DNA of 64,000 bases. Source: UBA1757 sp045627385. GTDB lineage: Bacteria; Bacteroidota; Bacteroidia; Bacteroidales; UBA1402. Positions within the stretch are counted from its first letter, which is position 1; the number at the start of each line of letters is the position of its first letter. The notes beneath the pieces were generated by a model. It was not told where the DNA came from and ran no database searches. It worked only from the letters and a program-made list of their open reading frames with translations. The stretch is from assembly GCA_045627385.1 (NCBI GenBank), contig JAZQNO010000020.1:14954-78953 (forward strand), in the 5' to 3' direction. Of this stretch, positions 18,601 to 25,339 are shown piece by piece. The position numbers and the translations under genes were made by a program.

Positions 18601-20216
18601 CTCTGCATCAGCGACTTGAGCCAGATGTCGCTGGAATCGGCCGTGGTGGCGCGGTTGAGCAAGTGGATGCGGTCGGTGGCGTTGCTGATGTAGCCGACGG
18701 TCGGGGCGTCTTCATCCTTTTCGTACCAGTCGTTGAAACCGCTCACTTTCAGGTCGGAAATGTACAAAGCGGATTTCTGGTTCTCCAGATAGGCCGGCAG
18801 GATGCGGATGCTGAACTTGCCGTTGGCCATGATGGAGTCGGGAAGAGGCAGGCTGACATGCGACATCTGAGGCTCCTCGGTGGCGGCGTCGTAGGCGTTT
18901 CTGAAAAAGCCCAGCACGACCCATTCGCTGTCACCTTGGCGCTGCAGGGCCACGGCTATGGAGTCGGGACAGTCCATCGGGTTGCCGTTGCGGATTTCGA
19001 AATCGAAATCGAGCGTCATCTCCTGGCATCCGGTGGCGGTTCCGCTCAGCTGGAACCAGTTGCGGTGGAATTCGCCGTTCTCGTAGCCCATCGTGTCGGG
19101 CTTGACGGCATATCCGGCGCCGTCGACCTCATCGGCCTCCAAATCGTCGATGGCGGTGCAGAAGCGCTGGCTGGCATCGTCGTAGCCCACGGTCATGCCC
19201 TTTTCTGCCGAACAGGTGAGCAGCACGCGGACGATGCCTAGATCGGAGGCGTATTTGGCGTAACGGGCCGTTTCCACATCGCTCTCGGTGAGCTGATAGG
19301 AAAGGTCGACCGTGCCGGATGTCTTGGGCCGGTAAAGGTTGGTCCATCCGAAGACGGTGCCGTCGAATTCGGGCACTTCGCCCTTGTCAATGCGTCCGTA
19401 CACTTTGATGCGGTTGATGTTGATGGGCATGAAGATGCCCCAGCGCTGTCCTTTGTAATACTTGTTGGTGCCGTCCCAGATCTGAACGGCCTTGTAGGCG
19501 CCGTGGTCGCTCCAGAGGTTGCCGGCTTCCTTCACGAAAAAATCCTTGAAGCAGGCCAGAATGACGATGTCAAGGGAATCCTGGCCTTCGATGGGGGTGG
19601 GCCGGATGCCGATTTTCTTGATGGAGCCGGCGTCGGTGCCGTACCAGTGGAAATGCGATTCGTCGCGGCCGAGGGCTTTCTCATAGACCATCAGGCCGTA
19701 GCCGTAGCCGGCCACACCGCCGCCTTGGATGTAAATGGAGTCGCAATCCTTGGGAATGCGCACGACAATGGAGTCGGAGGGACGGTTGTAGGCGTTGATG
19801 TCCTGGTTGTAGTACCAGAGGTATCCTGTCTTCTGTTCTTCGGTGATGCCGCGCTTCTTTTTCCACTCGAGGGCGCCCACCTGGAAAGGACCGTTTTCGT
19901 TGGCGTTGTCCTGGGGTATCTTCAGACCCCAGACATTCTGACCGCTCAGAGCGCTTGAGGACATGGTGGCCGGGTAGCCCAGCTGTTCGGGCGTGCCGGC
20001 GACGTAGATGCCGCAGTTGCACAGTGTGACGTGCTCCGACAGGAACAGTCTGACGCTGCCTGGGTCGGTGGTGAAGTTTTCGACTGCATAGGCCGAATCT
20101 GAAAGACAACCGGTGTCGTAGATGATGTAGTCGTCGGGATCGGTGATGATGGCCTTGGCGTCGGGCATGGCGGCTGCCAGTAGGCACAGCAGGGAGAAGA
20201 AACGGATTTTGTTCAT
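15663..20216 (-). CDS. Large secreted beta-helix protein with amidotransferase-like domain and Type IX-like sorting domain
   Basis: 1517-residue exported protein; the substrate is not recognisable. Residues 1-22 are a signal peptide (ending PDAKA). About 50-500 form beta-rich lectin/jelly-roll-like modules (VSLPLPDSIMANGKFSIRIL). About 505-735 look like an alpha/beta amidotransferase/ThuA-like domain (CDAVVLSEYPGSGADVV, then LNLKAFAYKNWGSG), followed by two long parallel beta-helix regions (about 745-1440) with repeated short strands such as FFIEDCRFESL and IWVENCRFENN. The last 65 or so residues (VCDLSGRVLYNAGIAAGTTS, then GLYIVRLDN) resemble a Type IX type-A sorting domain, so cell-surface attachment or release is likely. 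The ATG at 20216 gives the signal peptide and follows a -7 box at 20240. Monocistronic. No pectate-lyase catalytic signature was found. Confidence 0.75.
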   Translation of the reverse strand: MNKIRFFSLLCLLAAAMPDAKAIITDPDDYIIYDTGCLSDSAYAVENFTTDPGSVRLFLSEHVTLCNCGIYVAGTPEQLGYPATMSSSALSGQNVWGLKIPQDNANENGPFQVGALEWKKKRGITEEQKTGYLWYYNQDINAYNRPSDSIVVRIPKDCDSIYIQGGGVAGYGYGLMVYEKALGRDESHFHWYGTDAGSIKKIGIRPTPIEGQDSLDIVILACFKDFFVKEAGNLWSDHGAYKAVQIWDGTNKYYKGQRWGIFMPININRIKVYGRIDKGEVPEFDGTVFGWTNLYRPKTSGTVDLSYQLTESDVETARYAKYASDLGIVRVLLTCSAEKGMTVGYDDASQRFCTAIDDLEADEVDGAGYAVKPDTMGYENGEFHRNWFQLSGTATGCQEMTLDFDFEIRNGNPMDCPDSIAVALQRQGDSEWVVLGFFRNAYDAATEEPQMSHVSLPLPDSIMANGKFSIRILPAYLENQKSALYISDLKVSGFNDWYEKDEDAPTVGYISNATDRIHLLNRATTADSSDIWLKSLMQSKNYRVKLFTQAETAGLDSEEAVKAAFADCDAVVLSEYPGSGADVVKNAKYLIGYKPFLNLKAFAYKNWGSGFTQNNGDNDSLAVIASNFLIHPLFNGISLTEQGEHLLTPSFFKDNSQTGKYFQGFTYTEEPSGYVIGRGVHSGIVNMYEDYSNDAAKYLMLAICADQNTNLNEEGLKLLDNALSYLLSAGHFEAPDFNLTTTGATVDNTAELKSALAYDFSVIGNTEPLILLKTSTDGDARYDLSQLVSAGRGKITLQPYDVHQSVVFKGSFQPTSLDLEKLLFKGVTFENGTPFKLGDNLQLSEGFFIEDCRFESLASLLEAKSDASSKIACISLKSSRLNQCATGGSLFCVEGIVADSLYIGENIFENCRPDTWIAWNSQNDLSQLVLKHNIFFQTAQAGASTLVALNASGHTALLDLSDNIFHQTGKTSLALDALGDSSELMARYNLFSDGLADWASDPSNMIPDDLSIGQLFADGIVLDLTSDLFTAGEGRSYLGARMAYATRTEPRTVSVSNVPELKTAIEIAIGGDVILLEDFYESPADTCDVYFLGSTGFAYPRTSGTIQIKAAEDAHPKLFGRITTNRSSRCDTLIYEGLTWVDSTWFEGYDKEAYNPFFFNCANDTVSGLFVIRNCQFYDQEVQVTLRSRAAAAGSYYGGIWVENCRFENNGGSLPDGKLGGHLFQLDASATYTLNRFTFINNVVSNFHGSQMFNLGRSGSTSDLNFSIRIDNNLFYKIGGNASDKLRSFLEFASVPSGSTVDISIANNIFCKRWSNVNYPVALLALYAADSTVTSDIRVTNNLFEGRYYTGDESLTANPVAPTNSTQNLALADSKGNMVEEDDNNLVAVNRSNDLYLYTMGLDHIFADESLLSISLQSPLYTAGLNGAPLGPEWLYVTVDGLSRNIEADKSQLYGWSDRQGQLNLHSAEGGQLQVCDLSGRVLYNAGIAAGTTSLNGFQTGLYIVRLDNAAAAVRVK

Positions 20217-20239
20217 AGTGTTGGGGAGATTGTTGTTCG

Positions 20240-20247
20240 CAAATATA
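20240..20247 (-). promoter_or_regulatory. Bacteroidales -7 promoter element for the large beta-helix protein
   Basis: TATATTTG on the minus strand, a full TAnnTTTG match, 23 bases before the start at 20216. No clear -33 box. Divergent from the ruvX box at 20279-20286. Confidence 0.55.
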
Positions 20248-20278
20248 TTAATTTTTTTCTCGTTGCCGTCTTTTTCCG

Positions 20279-20286
20279 TATCTTTG
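20279..20286 (+). promoter_or_regulatory. Bacteroidales -7 promoter element for the ruvX operon
   Basis: TATCTTTG, a full TAnnTTTG match, 27 bases before the ruvX ATG at 20314. Only a T-rich run (20252-20258) lies at the -33 spacing. Confidence 0.55.
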
Positions 20287-20313
20287 TTGGATATTAATGA
20301 CTGGATTTCATTT

Positions 20314-20739
20314 ATGGGAAGACTGCTGGCCATTGACTACGGACTGAAACGCACGGGCATCGCCGTGAGCGATCCCCTGCAACTGATTGCAAACGGTCTG
20401 ACGACTGTGGAAACCGCCCGGCTGATGGACTGGCTCAAGGACTATCTGTCGCGCGAGAAAGTCGACACGCTGGTGCTTGGCCTGCCCCGTCAGATGAGCG
20501 GCCGCGAGTCGGCCACGATGCCTTATATCAGGCAGTTCGCCGCTGAGTTTCAAAAGCGTTTTCCCGACTGTCCGGTGGCTTTTTCCGACGAGCGCTTCAC
20601 TTCGGTGCTGGCACATCAGGCCATGCTCGAGGGCGGTCTGAAAAAGAAGGACCGCCAGAACAAACCTCTGGTGGACTGCATCAGCGCCACCATCATTTTG
20701 CAGGGCTACATGGAATCCAGGCTAAACCAACAGCGTTGA
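20314..20739 (+). CDS. ruvX: Putative pre-16S rRNA nuclease (YqgF/RuvX, Holliday junction resolvase-like)
   Basis: RNase H-fold nuclease thought to help mature the 16S rRNA 5' end. 141 residues, normal length. The first beta strand carries the catalytic Asp (MGRLLAIDYGLKRTGIA, Asp8), VLGLPRQMSG is the second motif, and FSDERFTSV with the final VDCISATIIL (Asp) completes the active site. The start at 20314 is set by the family N-terminus; the frame upstream is open but runs into the divergent promoter region. Followed by def after 32 bases. Confidence 0.93.
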   Translation: MGRLLAIDYGLKRTGIAVSDPLQLIANGLTTVETARLMDWLKDYLSREKVDTLVLGLPRQMSGRESATMPYIRQFAAEFQKRFPDCPVAFSDERFTSVLAHQAMLEGGLKKKDRQNKPLVDCISATIILQGYMESRLNQQR

Positions 20740-20771
20740 TTTCTGTCCAAACCTCATCAATACGTTTCAGT

Positions 20772-21326
20772 ATGCAATTGCCTATCTATCTCTACGGTCA
20801 GCCGGTTCTCCGGAACGAGACCGAGGACATCGCCGCCGACTATCCCAAGCTCTCTGAGCTGCTCGACAATATGTACGAAACTCTGCTCAAGGCCGACGGC
20901 GTCGGTCTGGCCGCTCCGCAGGTCGGCCTGGGCATCCGTCTGTTTGTCATCGATCTGCGCCCGCTGGCAGACGAGGATCCCGCTTTCAAGGATTATACGA
21001 AAACTTTCATCAATCCTGAAATACTCGAGTTTTCCGAAGAGAAGGAATCGATGGAGGAGGGCTGTCTGAGCATCCCGGGCATCCACGAGTCGGTCAGTCG
21101 CAGCACGCGTATCCGCATTGCCTATCAGGATGAAAAGTTCGAGGAGCACGACGAATGGTTCGAAGGCTTCCCGGCGCGCGTCATCCAGCACGAGTACGAC
21201 CATCTGGAAGGCCACGTGTTTACCGACCGCATCACGCCCATCCGCAAGCAACTGGTCAAGGCCAAGTTGCTCAACATCGTCAAGGGCCGTGTCTACTGTG
21301 ACTACAAGGTGAAATTGGCCAAATGA
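20772..21326 (+). CDS. def: Peptide deformylase
   Basis: Metallo-hydrolase that removes the N-formyl group from new proteins. 184 residues. All three signature motifs are intact: GVGLAAPQ (43-50), EGCLS (96-100, metal-ligand Cys98) and HEYDH (140-144, two His ligands and catalytic Glu). The ATG at 20772 was chosen over a TTG at 20736 that overlaps the ruvX stop, because the family usually begins right before PIYLYGQPVLR. Its stop overlaps the next start in an ATGA, so it is coupled to the TPR gene. Confidence 0.97.
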   Translation: MQLPIYLYGQPVLRNETEDIAADYPKLSELLDNMYETLLKADGVGLAAPQVGLGIRLFVIDLRPLADEDPAFKDYTKTFINPEILEFSEEKESMEEGCLSIPGIHESVSRSTRIRIAYQDEKFEEHDEWFEGFPARVIQHEYDHLEGHVFTDRITPIRKQLVKAKLLNIVKGRVYCDYKVKLAK

Positions 21327-23395
21327 AGCCTCCCATGGGTATCGGCGGAAATGGAAAATCTCTCAGAAAGTATTTGCTGACCGTCCTTTTCGGAATGTCG
21401 GCCCTGTTTGCCTCTGCCCAGCTCAACACTGACCGCCTGATGGCTATCGGGCGCAATGCGCTTTATTTCGACGACTACATTCTCTCGATCCAGTATTTCA
21501 ACCAGGTCATCAAGGTGAAGCCTTATCTGGCCGACCCTTATCTTTTCCGCGCCATCGCCAAATTGAGTCTGGAAGACTATCAGGGAGCCGAAGACGACTG
21601 CACGGAAGCGCTCCAGCGCAATCCTTTCATGGTGAGAGCCTATTACTGCCGCAGTTATGCGCGGATGAACCTGAAGGACTACCGCGGTTCCATCGAAGAC
21701 TGCCAGAAAGGACTGGAGTTCGATACGGAAAACAGTTCTCTGATGCTGAACAAGGCCATTTCGCGCCTTTATGCCGAGCAGTACGACTCGGCCCGGATTG
21801 ACCTGGACAATCTCATCGACCGCTTTCCCAGAAACATGTACGCCTATATGAGCCGCGGCCAGCTGTGCATTGCCGTCGACGACACGCTGGGCGCCATCGA
21901 CGATTTCAGCCGTGCCATTTCGGTGGACCGCTACTATGCGCCGGCTTATGCGGCCCGGGCCTATGTCTCCCTGCTGCGTGAAAGCTATACCGACGCCATT
22001 CCCGACCTCAACGAGGCTATCCGCCTGGAACCCGACAACGAAGGCTACTACATCAACCGCGGTCTGGCCCGCTACTATACGCACGACTACCGTGGCGTGC
22101 TGAGCGATTTCGACCGCGTGCTGCAGCTCAATCCCAATTCGGTGGAGACCTACTACAACCGTGGTCTGATCCGGGCCGAGGTGGGCGATGACAACCGCGC
22201 CATCGAAGATTTCGACAAGGTCATCTATCTGGATCCGGACAACGACATGGCCATTTACAATCGGGCGCTGCTGCGGGAGAACACGGGCGACCTGGCCGGT
22301 GCGGAAGAAGACCTGAATGTGATCATCGACCGCTATCCGCAGTTTATCCCAGCCTATTACCAGCGTTCGGAACTTCGCCGCAAGCGGGGCGATGCCAAGG
22401 GGGCCGACAAGGATTATTTCGATGCCTGGGACCTGGAGAACAAACTGCGTGAAGACCGTGCCGCCGGCCGTCGTTTTTCGGCCCGGGGCGACCGTCAGGA
22501 GGATGGGAAGGACGACAATGGCAAGGTGCGTCACGCCGACGAAACCGACATCAGCAAGTACAACCGTGTGATTGTGGCCGAGTCGGACGCCTCGCAGACG
22601 GCCCGCTATGCCAATCCCATCCGTGGCAACGTGCAGAATTTCAATGTGGACATCCAGTCTGAACCGATGTTTGTGTTGACTTTCTATGAAACGGAGAACT
22701 ATGTGGAACGCCGTCGGGCGATGAATATGGAAGCCTATCTGCAGCCTCTGACCGAACATTCGGCGGAGAATCTGCTGGTTACCAATGCGCCCAAGGCATT
22801 GGATACGCCTCAGGCAAACCGTCATTTCGCTTCGGTGGACCGCCACTCGAAGCAGATAGCGGAGGACGGCCGCAATGCGCGGCTCTATTTCGCCCGCGCC
22901 ATCGATTTTTCGCTCATCAAGGATGTGGACAATGCCATCAAAGATCTCGACAGGGCGCTGACGCTGGACGAAGGCTTTGTGCTGGCCTATTTCGAACGGG
23001 CCAATCTGCGTTTCAGCCGCATGATGTTCGAAATGTCCGAAAACCAGGATTCGGGTCAGGACGAAATGACTCCGTCGGACCAGTCCTTCAGCTCGGATTA
23101 TCTGCTGGTGATGCAGGATTACGACCGTCTGCTCGATGTGGATCCGGCATTCGTCTATGCCTGGTACAACCGCGGCTATATCCATTGCATGCAGAAGGAT
23201 TACCGCAGTGCGCTGGAAGACTACGACAAGGCCATCGGAATCAGTCCCGAATTTGCCGAAGCCTGGTTCAACCGCGGTCTCACCCATATCTATCTCGGTC
23301 AGCGAGAACAGGGCCTGCGCGATTTGAGCCGCGCCGGCGAACTGGGCATCTACAAGGCCTACAACATCATCAAGCGTTTTTCCGACAACAACTGA
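21323..23395 (+). CDS. Exported TPR-repeat protein
   Basis: 690-residue protein of many tetratricopeptide repeats: signal peptide (hydrophobic LLTVLFGMSALFASAQ, about residues 17-34), then a long array of repeats from about 35 to 370 (for example DPYLFRAIAKLSLEDYQGAE, VETYYNRGLIRAEVGDDNRA), a less regular, charged middle (about 370-500) and a second repeat block to the end (AWYNRGYIHCMQKDYRSALE). TPR arrays are protein-protein scaffolds; such proteins are common in the Bacteroidota periplasm but partners cannot be read here. The start overlaps the def stop by 4 bases; an internal ATG four codons later is an alternative. PL1 follows after 15 bases. Confidence 0.88.
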   Translation: MKPPMGIGGNGKSLRKYLLTVLFGMSALFASAQLNTDRLMAIGRNALYFDDYILSIQYFNQVIKVKPYLADPYLFRAIAKLSLEDYQGAEDDCTEALQRNPFMVRAYYCRSYARMNLKDYRGSIEDCQKGLEFDTENSSLMLNKAISRLYAEQYDSARIDLDNLIDRFPRNMYAYMSRGQLCIAVDDTLGAIDDFSRAISVDRYYAPAYAARAYVSLLRESYTDAIPDLNEAIRLEPDNEGYYINRGLARYYTHDYRGVLSDFDRVLQLNPNSVETYYNRGLIRAEVGDDNRAIEDFDKVIYLDPDNDMAIYNRALLRENTGDLAGAEEDLNVIIDRYPQFIPAYYQRSELRRKRGDAKGADKDYFDAWDLENKLREDRAAGRRFSARGDRQEDGKDDNGKVRHADETDISKYNRVIVAESDASQTARYANPIRGNVQNFNVDIQSEPMFVLTFYETENYVERRRAMNMEAYLQPLTEHSAENLLVTNAPKALDTPQANRHFASVDRHSKQIAEDGRNARLYFARAIDFSLIKDVDNAIKDLDRALTLDEGFVLAYFERANLRFSRMMFEMSENQDSGQDEMTPSDQSFSSDYLLVMQDYDRLLDVDPAFVYAWYNRGYIHCMQKDYRSALEDYDKAIGISPEFAEAWFNRGLTHIYLGQREQGLRDLSRAGELGIYKAYNIIKRFSDNN

Positions 23396-23410
23396 TTATC
23401 ATATGAACCG

Positions 23411-25339
23411 ATGAAACGGATTTCTACTCTTTCAATTCTCCTGTGTGTCTCCATTCTGGCCTGGGCGGGAGAATCTCTGTTGGGATGGGCCTGCTACGAA
23501 GGTCTCGGTCTGGCCGGCACGTACGGTGGAATGACCGGAAAGACCGTCCATGTGGACAACCGCGAAGATTTGGCCCGATATGCCATGATGGAAGAACCGC
23601 TCACGATTGTCATCGACAAGGACTTGAGCGGGGCTGGCCTGGATGACCGCAAGGATTTCATCTATATCGGCAGCGACAAGACCATCGTCGGTGCCGGCGA
23701 CGGCATCCTGCTCAACGGCCTGGGTCTGGAACTGCAGGGACAGAGCAACGTCATCATCCGCAACCTCACGATTACAAAGGCCAAACCCGACGGGCTGGCC
23801 CTGCGCAACTGCCACCACATCTGGGTGGACCATAGCGATTTCTCTTCGGCCGACGACGGACTGCTCGACCTGACGCTCGGTTCTGACTTCATGACGGTTT
23901 CCTGGTGCCGCTTCCACCATCACAACAAGGTGTCGCTGGCCAATTCGGGAACGGGCCATTCCGAGGATATCGGCAAGGAACGGGTCACCTACCATCACAA
24001 CTGGTATTACGACGCCGTGCAGCGCAATCCCCGCGTCGGATACGGCAAAGGACATGTCTTCAACAACCTGTATACGCGCATCTCTTCCTATTGCGTGGGC
24101 TTCTTCTGCCGCGCCGAAGTGCTGGTCGAAAACAACAGTTTCCACGAGTCGGCCGCTTCGGTCCGTCAGATGTACAACGATTATCCGGGTTCGGCCTACT
24201 ATGGCCTGTGTCTGACGAGGGGCAATCTCTACGACCGGACACCCTCGAAGGAATATCAGGACGATGTCTTCGATCCGGAAGATTTCTATTCTTACCGCTT
24301 CGCGCTAGATCCTGCCGAACAGGTCGAACAGAAGGTGCTGGCCTTTTCCGGTCCGCAGCCCGGCATCGCCGAAGATCTGATCCTGTATCCCGGCGACGGC
24401 ACGCTCGACTATCAGGCTTCGCGTCTGATGTGGTCGAAGACAGGTGAAGAACAGAAGTGGATCCTTTCTTGGGGAACCGACAAGGAAAATCTTCAGAATC
24501 AAGAAATTGAAGATGCTTTCTGTGAATTGCCTCTGGATGCCGCCACCACTTATTTCTGGCAGGTCAAGGCGCTTATGAAAGATGGTTCCACGCGTGTCAG
24601 CCAGCTCAACCGCCTGAGCACCGCTCCGGCACAGGCCAGCCGTCCGATGCCTGCCGACGGCAGTAAGAACGCCGCTCTCTATGTCGGCGCACAACGCTAT
24701 TCGCTCAGTGCCGCTCCCTTGACCTGGACGCCGGCCCGCGGCGCTGTCAAAGAACAGGTTTATGTGGGGACCACGCGCAAACTGACTGCCGCCAACCTGG
24801 TGCAGGATTCCGACCAGAGTGTCTTTTGGCCGGAGACGGGTTGGGATTTCAACCGCACCTATTATTGGAAGGTAGTCAGTCAGCTGGCCGACGGAAGCAG
24901 GGTGGAAAGTCCGGTCTGGTCTTTTTCATCGCAGCTTCCCGCGCTCAAGCCGGGTTTGACCGAGTGCGAGACGATGGCGCTTTCCGGACGGGCTTTCCAG
25001 GAACTGGTCGACTCCAAATGGTTCCAACCTTCTCAAGGACTGGTGGCCATGGCAGAATCGGGCATGGGCCTGATCAGTGGCGTATGGGCCGGTAAAAAAG
25101 GTGAGTACCGCATCTCGGTGACCTATTTCGACGAAAAGGACGGACGCAGCCAGTGGCGCCTTCTCGTCAACGGCGAGGAAGCCGATGCCTGGCGCGGGGA
25201 TTTGGACAACGAACAGCTGGTCTCGCATCAGTGTCCGACAGTCAGCCTCAAGCCTGGCGATGTCATCTCATTGGAAATCGTACAGCAGCGCGGCGAACAG
25301 GCCCGCACGGACTGTATCTCAATAGAATCCGTCAAATGA
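23411..25339 (+). CDS. Secreted pectate lyase, polysaccharide lyase family 1, with C-terminal accessory domains
   Basis: 642 residues. Signal peptide 1-19 (ILAWA). Residues about 25-310 form the PL1 parallel beta-helix: VWIDH-type motif as HIWVDHS (136-142), Asp-rich calcium-site strand SADDGLLD, and the block RNPRVGYGKGHVFNN (205-219) holding the catalytic Arg equivalent (Arg205). In the classic RxPxxR pattern the last Arg is Gly210 here. Residues about 330-510 look like two fibronectin-III-like modules and the C-terminal 130 residues like a carbohydrate-binding beta-sandwich (YRISVTYFDEKDGRSQWRL). The enzyme would cleave pectin backbones by beta-elimination outside the inner membrane. The stop overlaps the CotH-family start in ATGA. 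Confidence 0.88.
   Translation: MKRISTLSILLCVSILAWAGESLLGWACYEGLGLAGTYGGMTGKTVHVDNREDLARYAMMEEPLTIVIDKDLSGAGLDDRKDFIYIGSDKTIVGAGDGILLNGLGLELQGQSNVIIRNLTITKAKPDGLALRNCHHIWVDHSDFSSADDGLLDLTLGSDFMTVSWCRFHHHNKVSLANSGTGHSEDIGKERVTYHHNWYYDAVQRNPRVGYGKGHVFNNLYTRISSYCVGFFCRAEVLVENNSFHESAASVRQMYNDYPGSAYYGLCLTRGNLYDRTPSKEYQDDVFDPEDFYSYRFALDPAEQVEQKVLAFSGPQPGIAEDLILYPGDGTLDYQASRLMWSKTGEEQKWILSWGTDKENLQNQEIEDAFCELPLDAATTYFWQVKALMKDGSTRVSQLNRLSTAPAQASRPMPADGSKNAALYVGAQRYSLSAAPLTWTPARGAVKEQVYVGTTRKLTAANLVQDSDQSVFWPETGWDFNRTYYWKVVSQLADGSRVESPVWSFSSQLPALKPGLTECETMALSGRAFQELVDSKWFQPSQGLVAMAESGMGLISGVWAGKKGEYRISVTYFDEKDGRSQWRLLVNGEEADAWRGDLDNEQLVSHQCPTVSLKPGDVISLEIVQQRGEQARTDCISIESVK

Noticed and set aside
20736..20771. 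TTG start for def overlapping the ruvX stop
   Set aside because: The ATG at 20772 matches the normal deformylase N-terminus; the extra 12 codons show no conserved feature.
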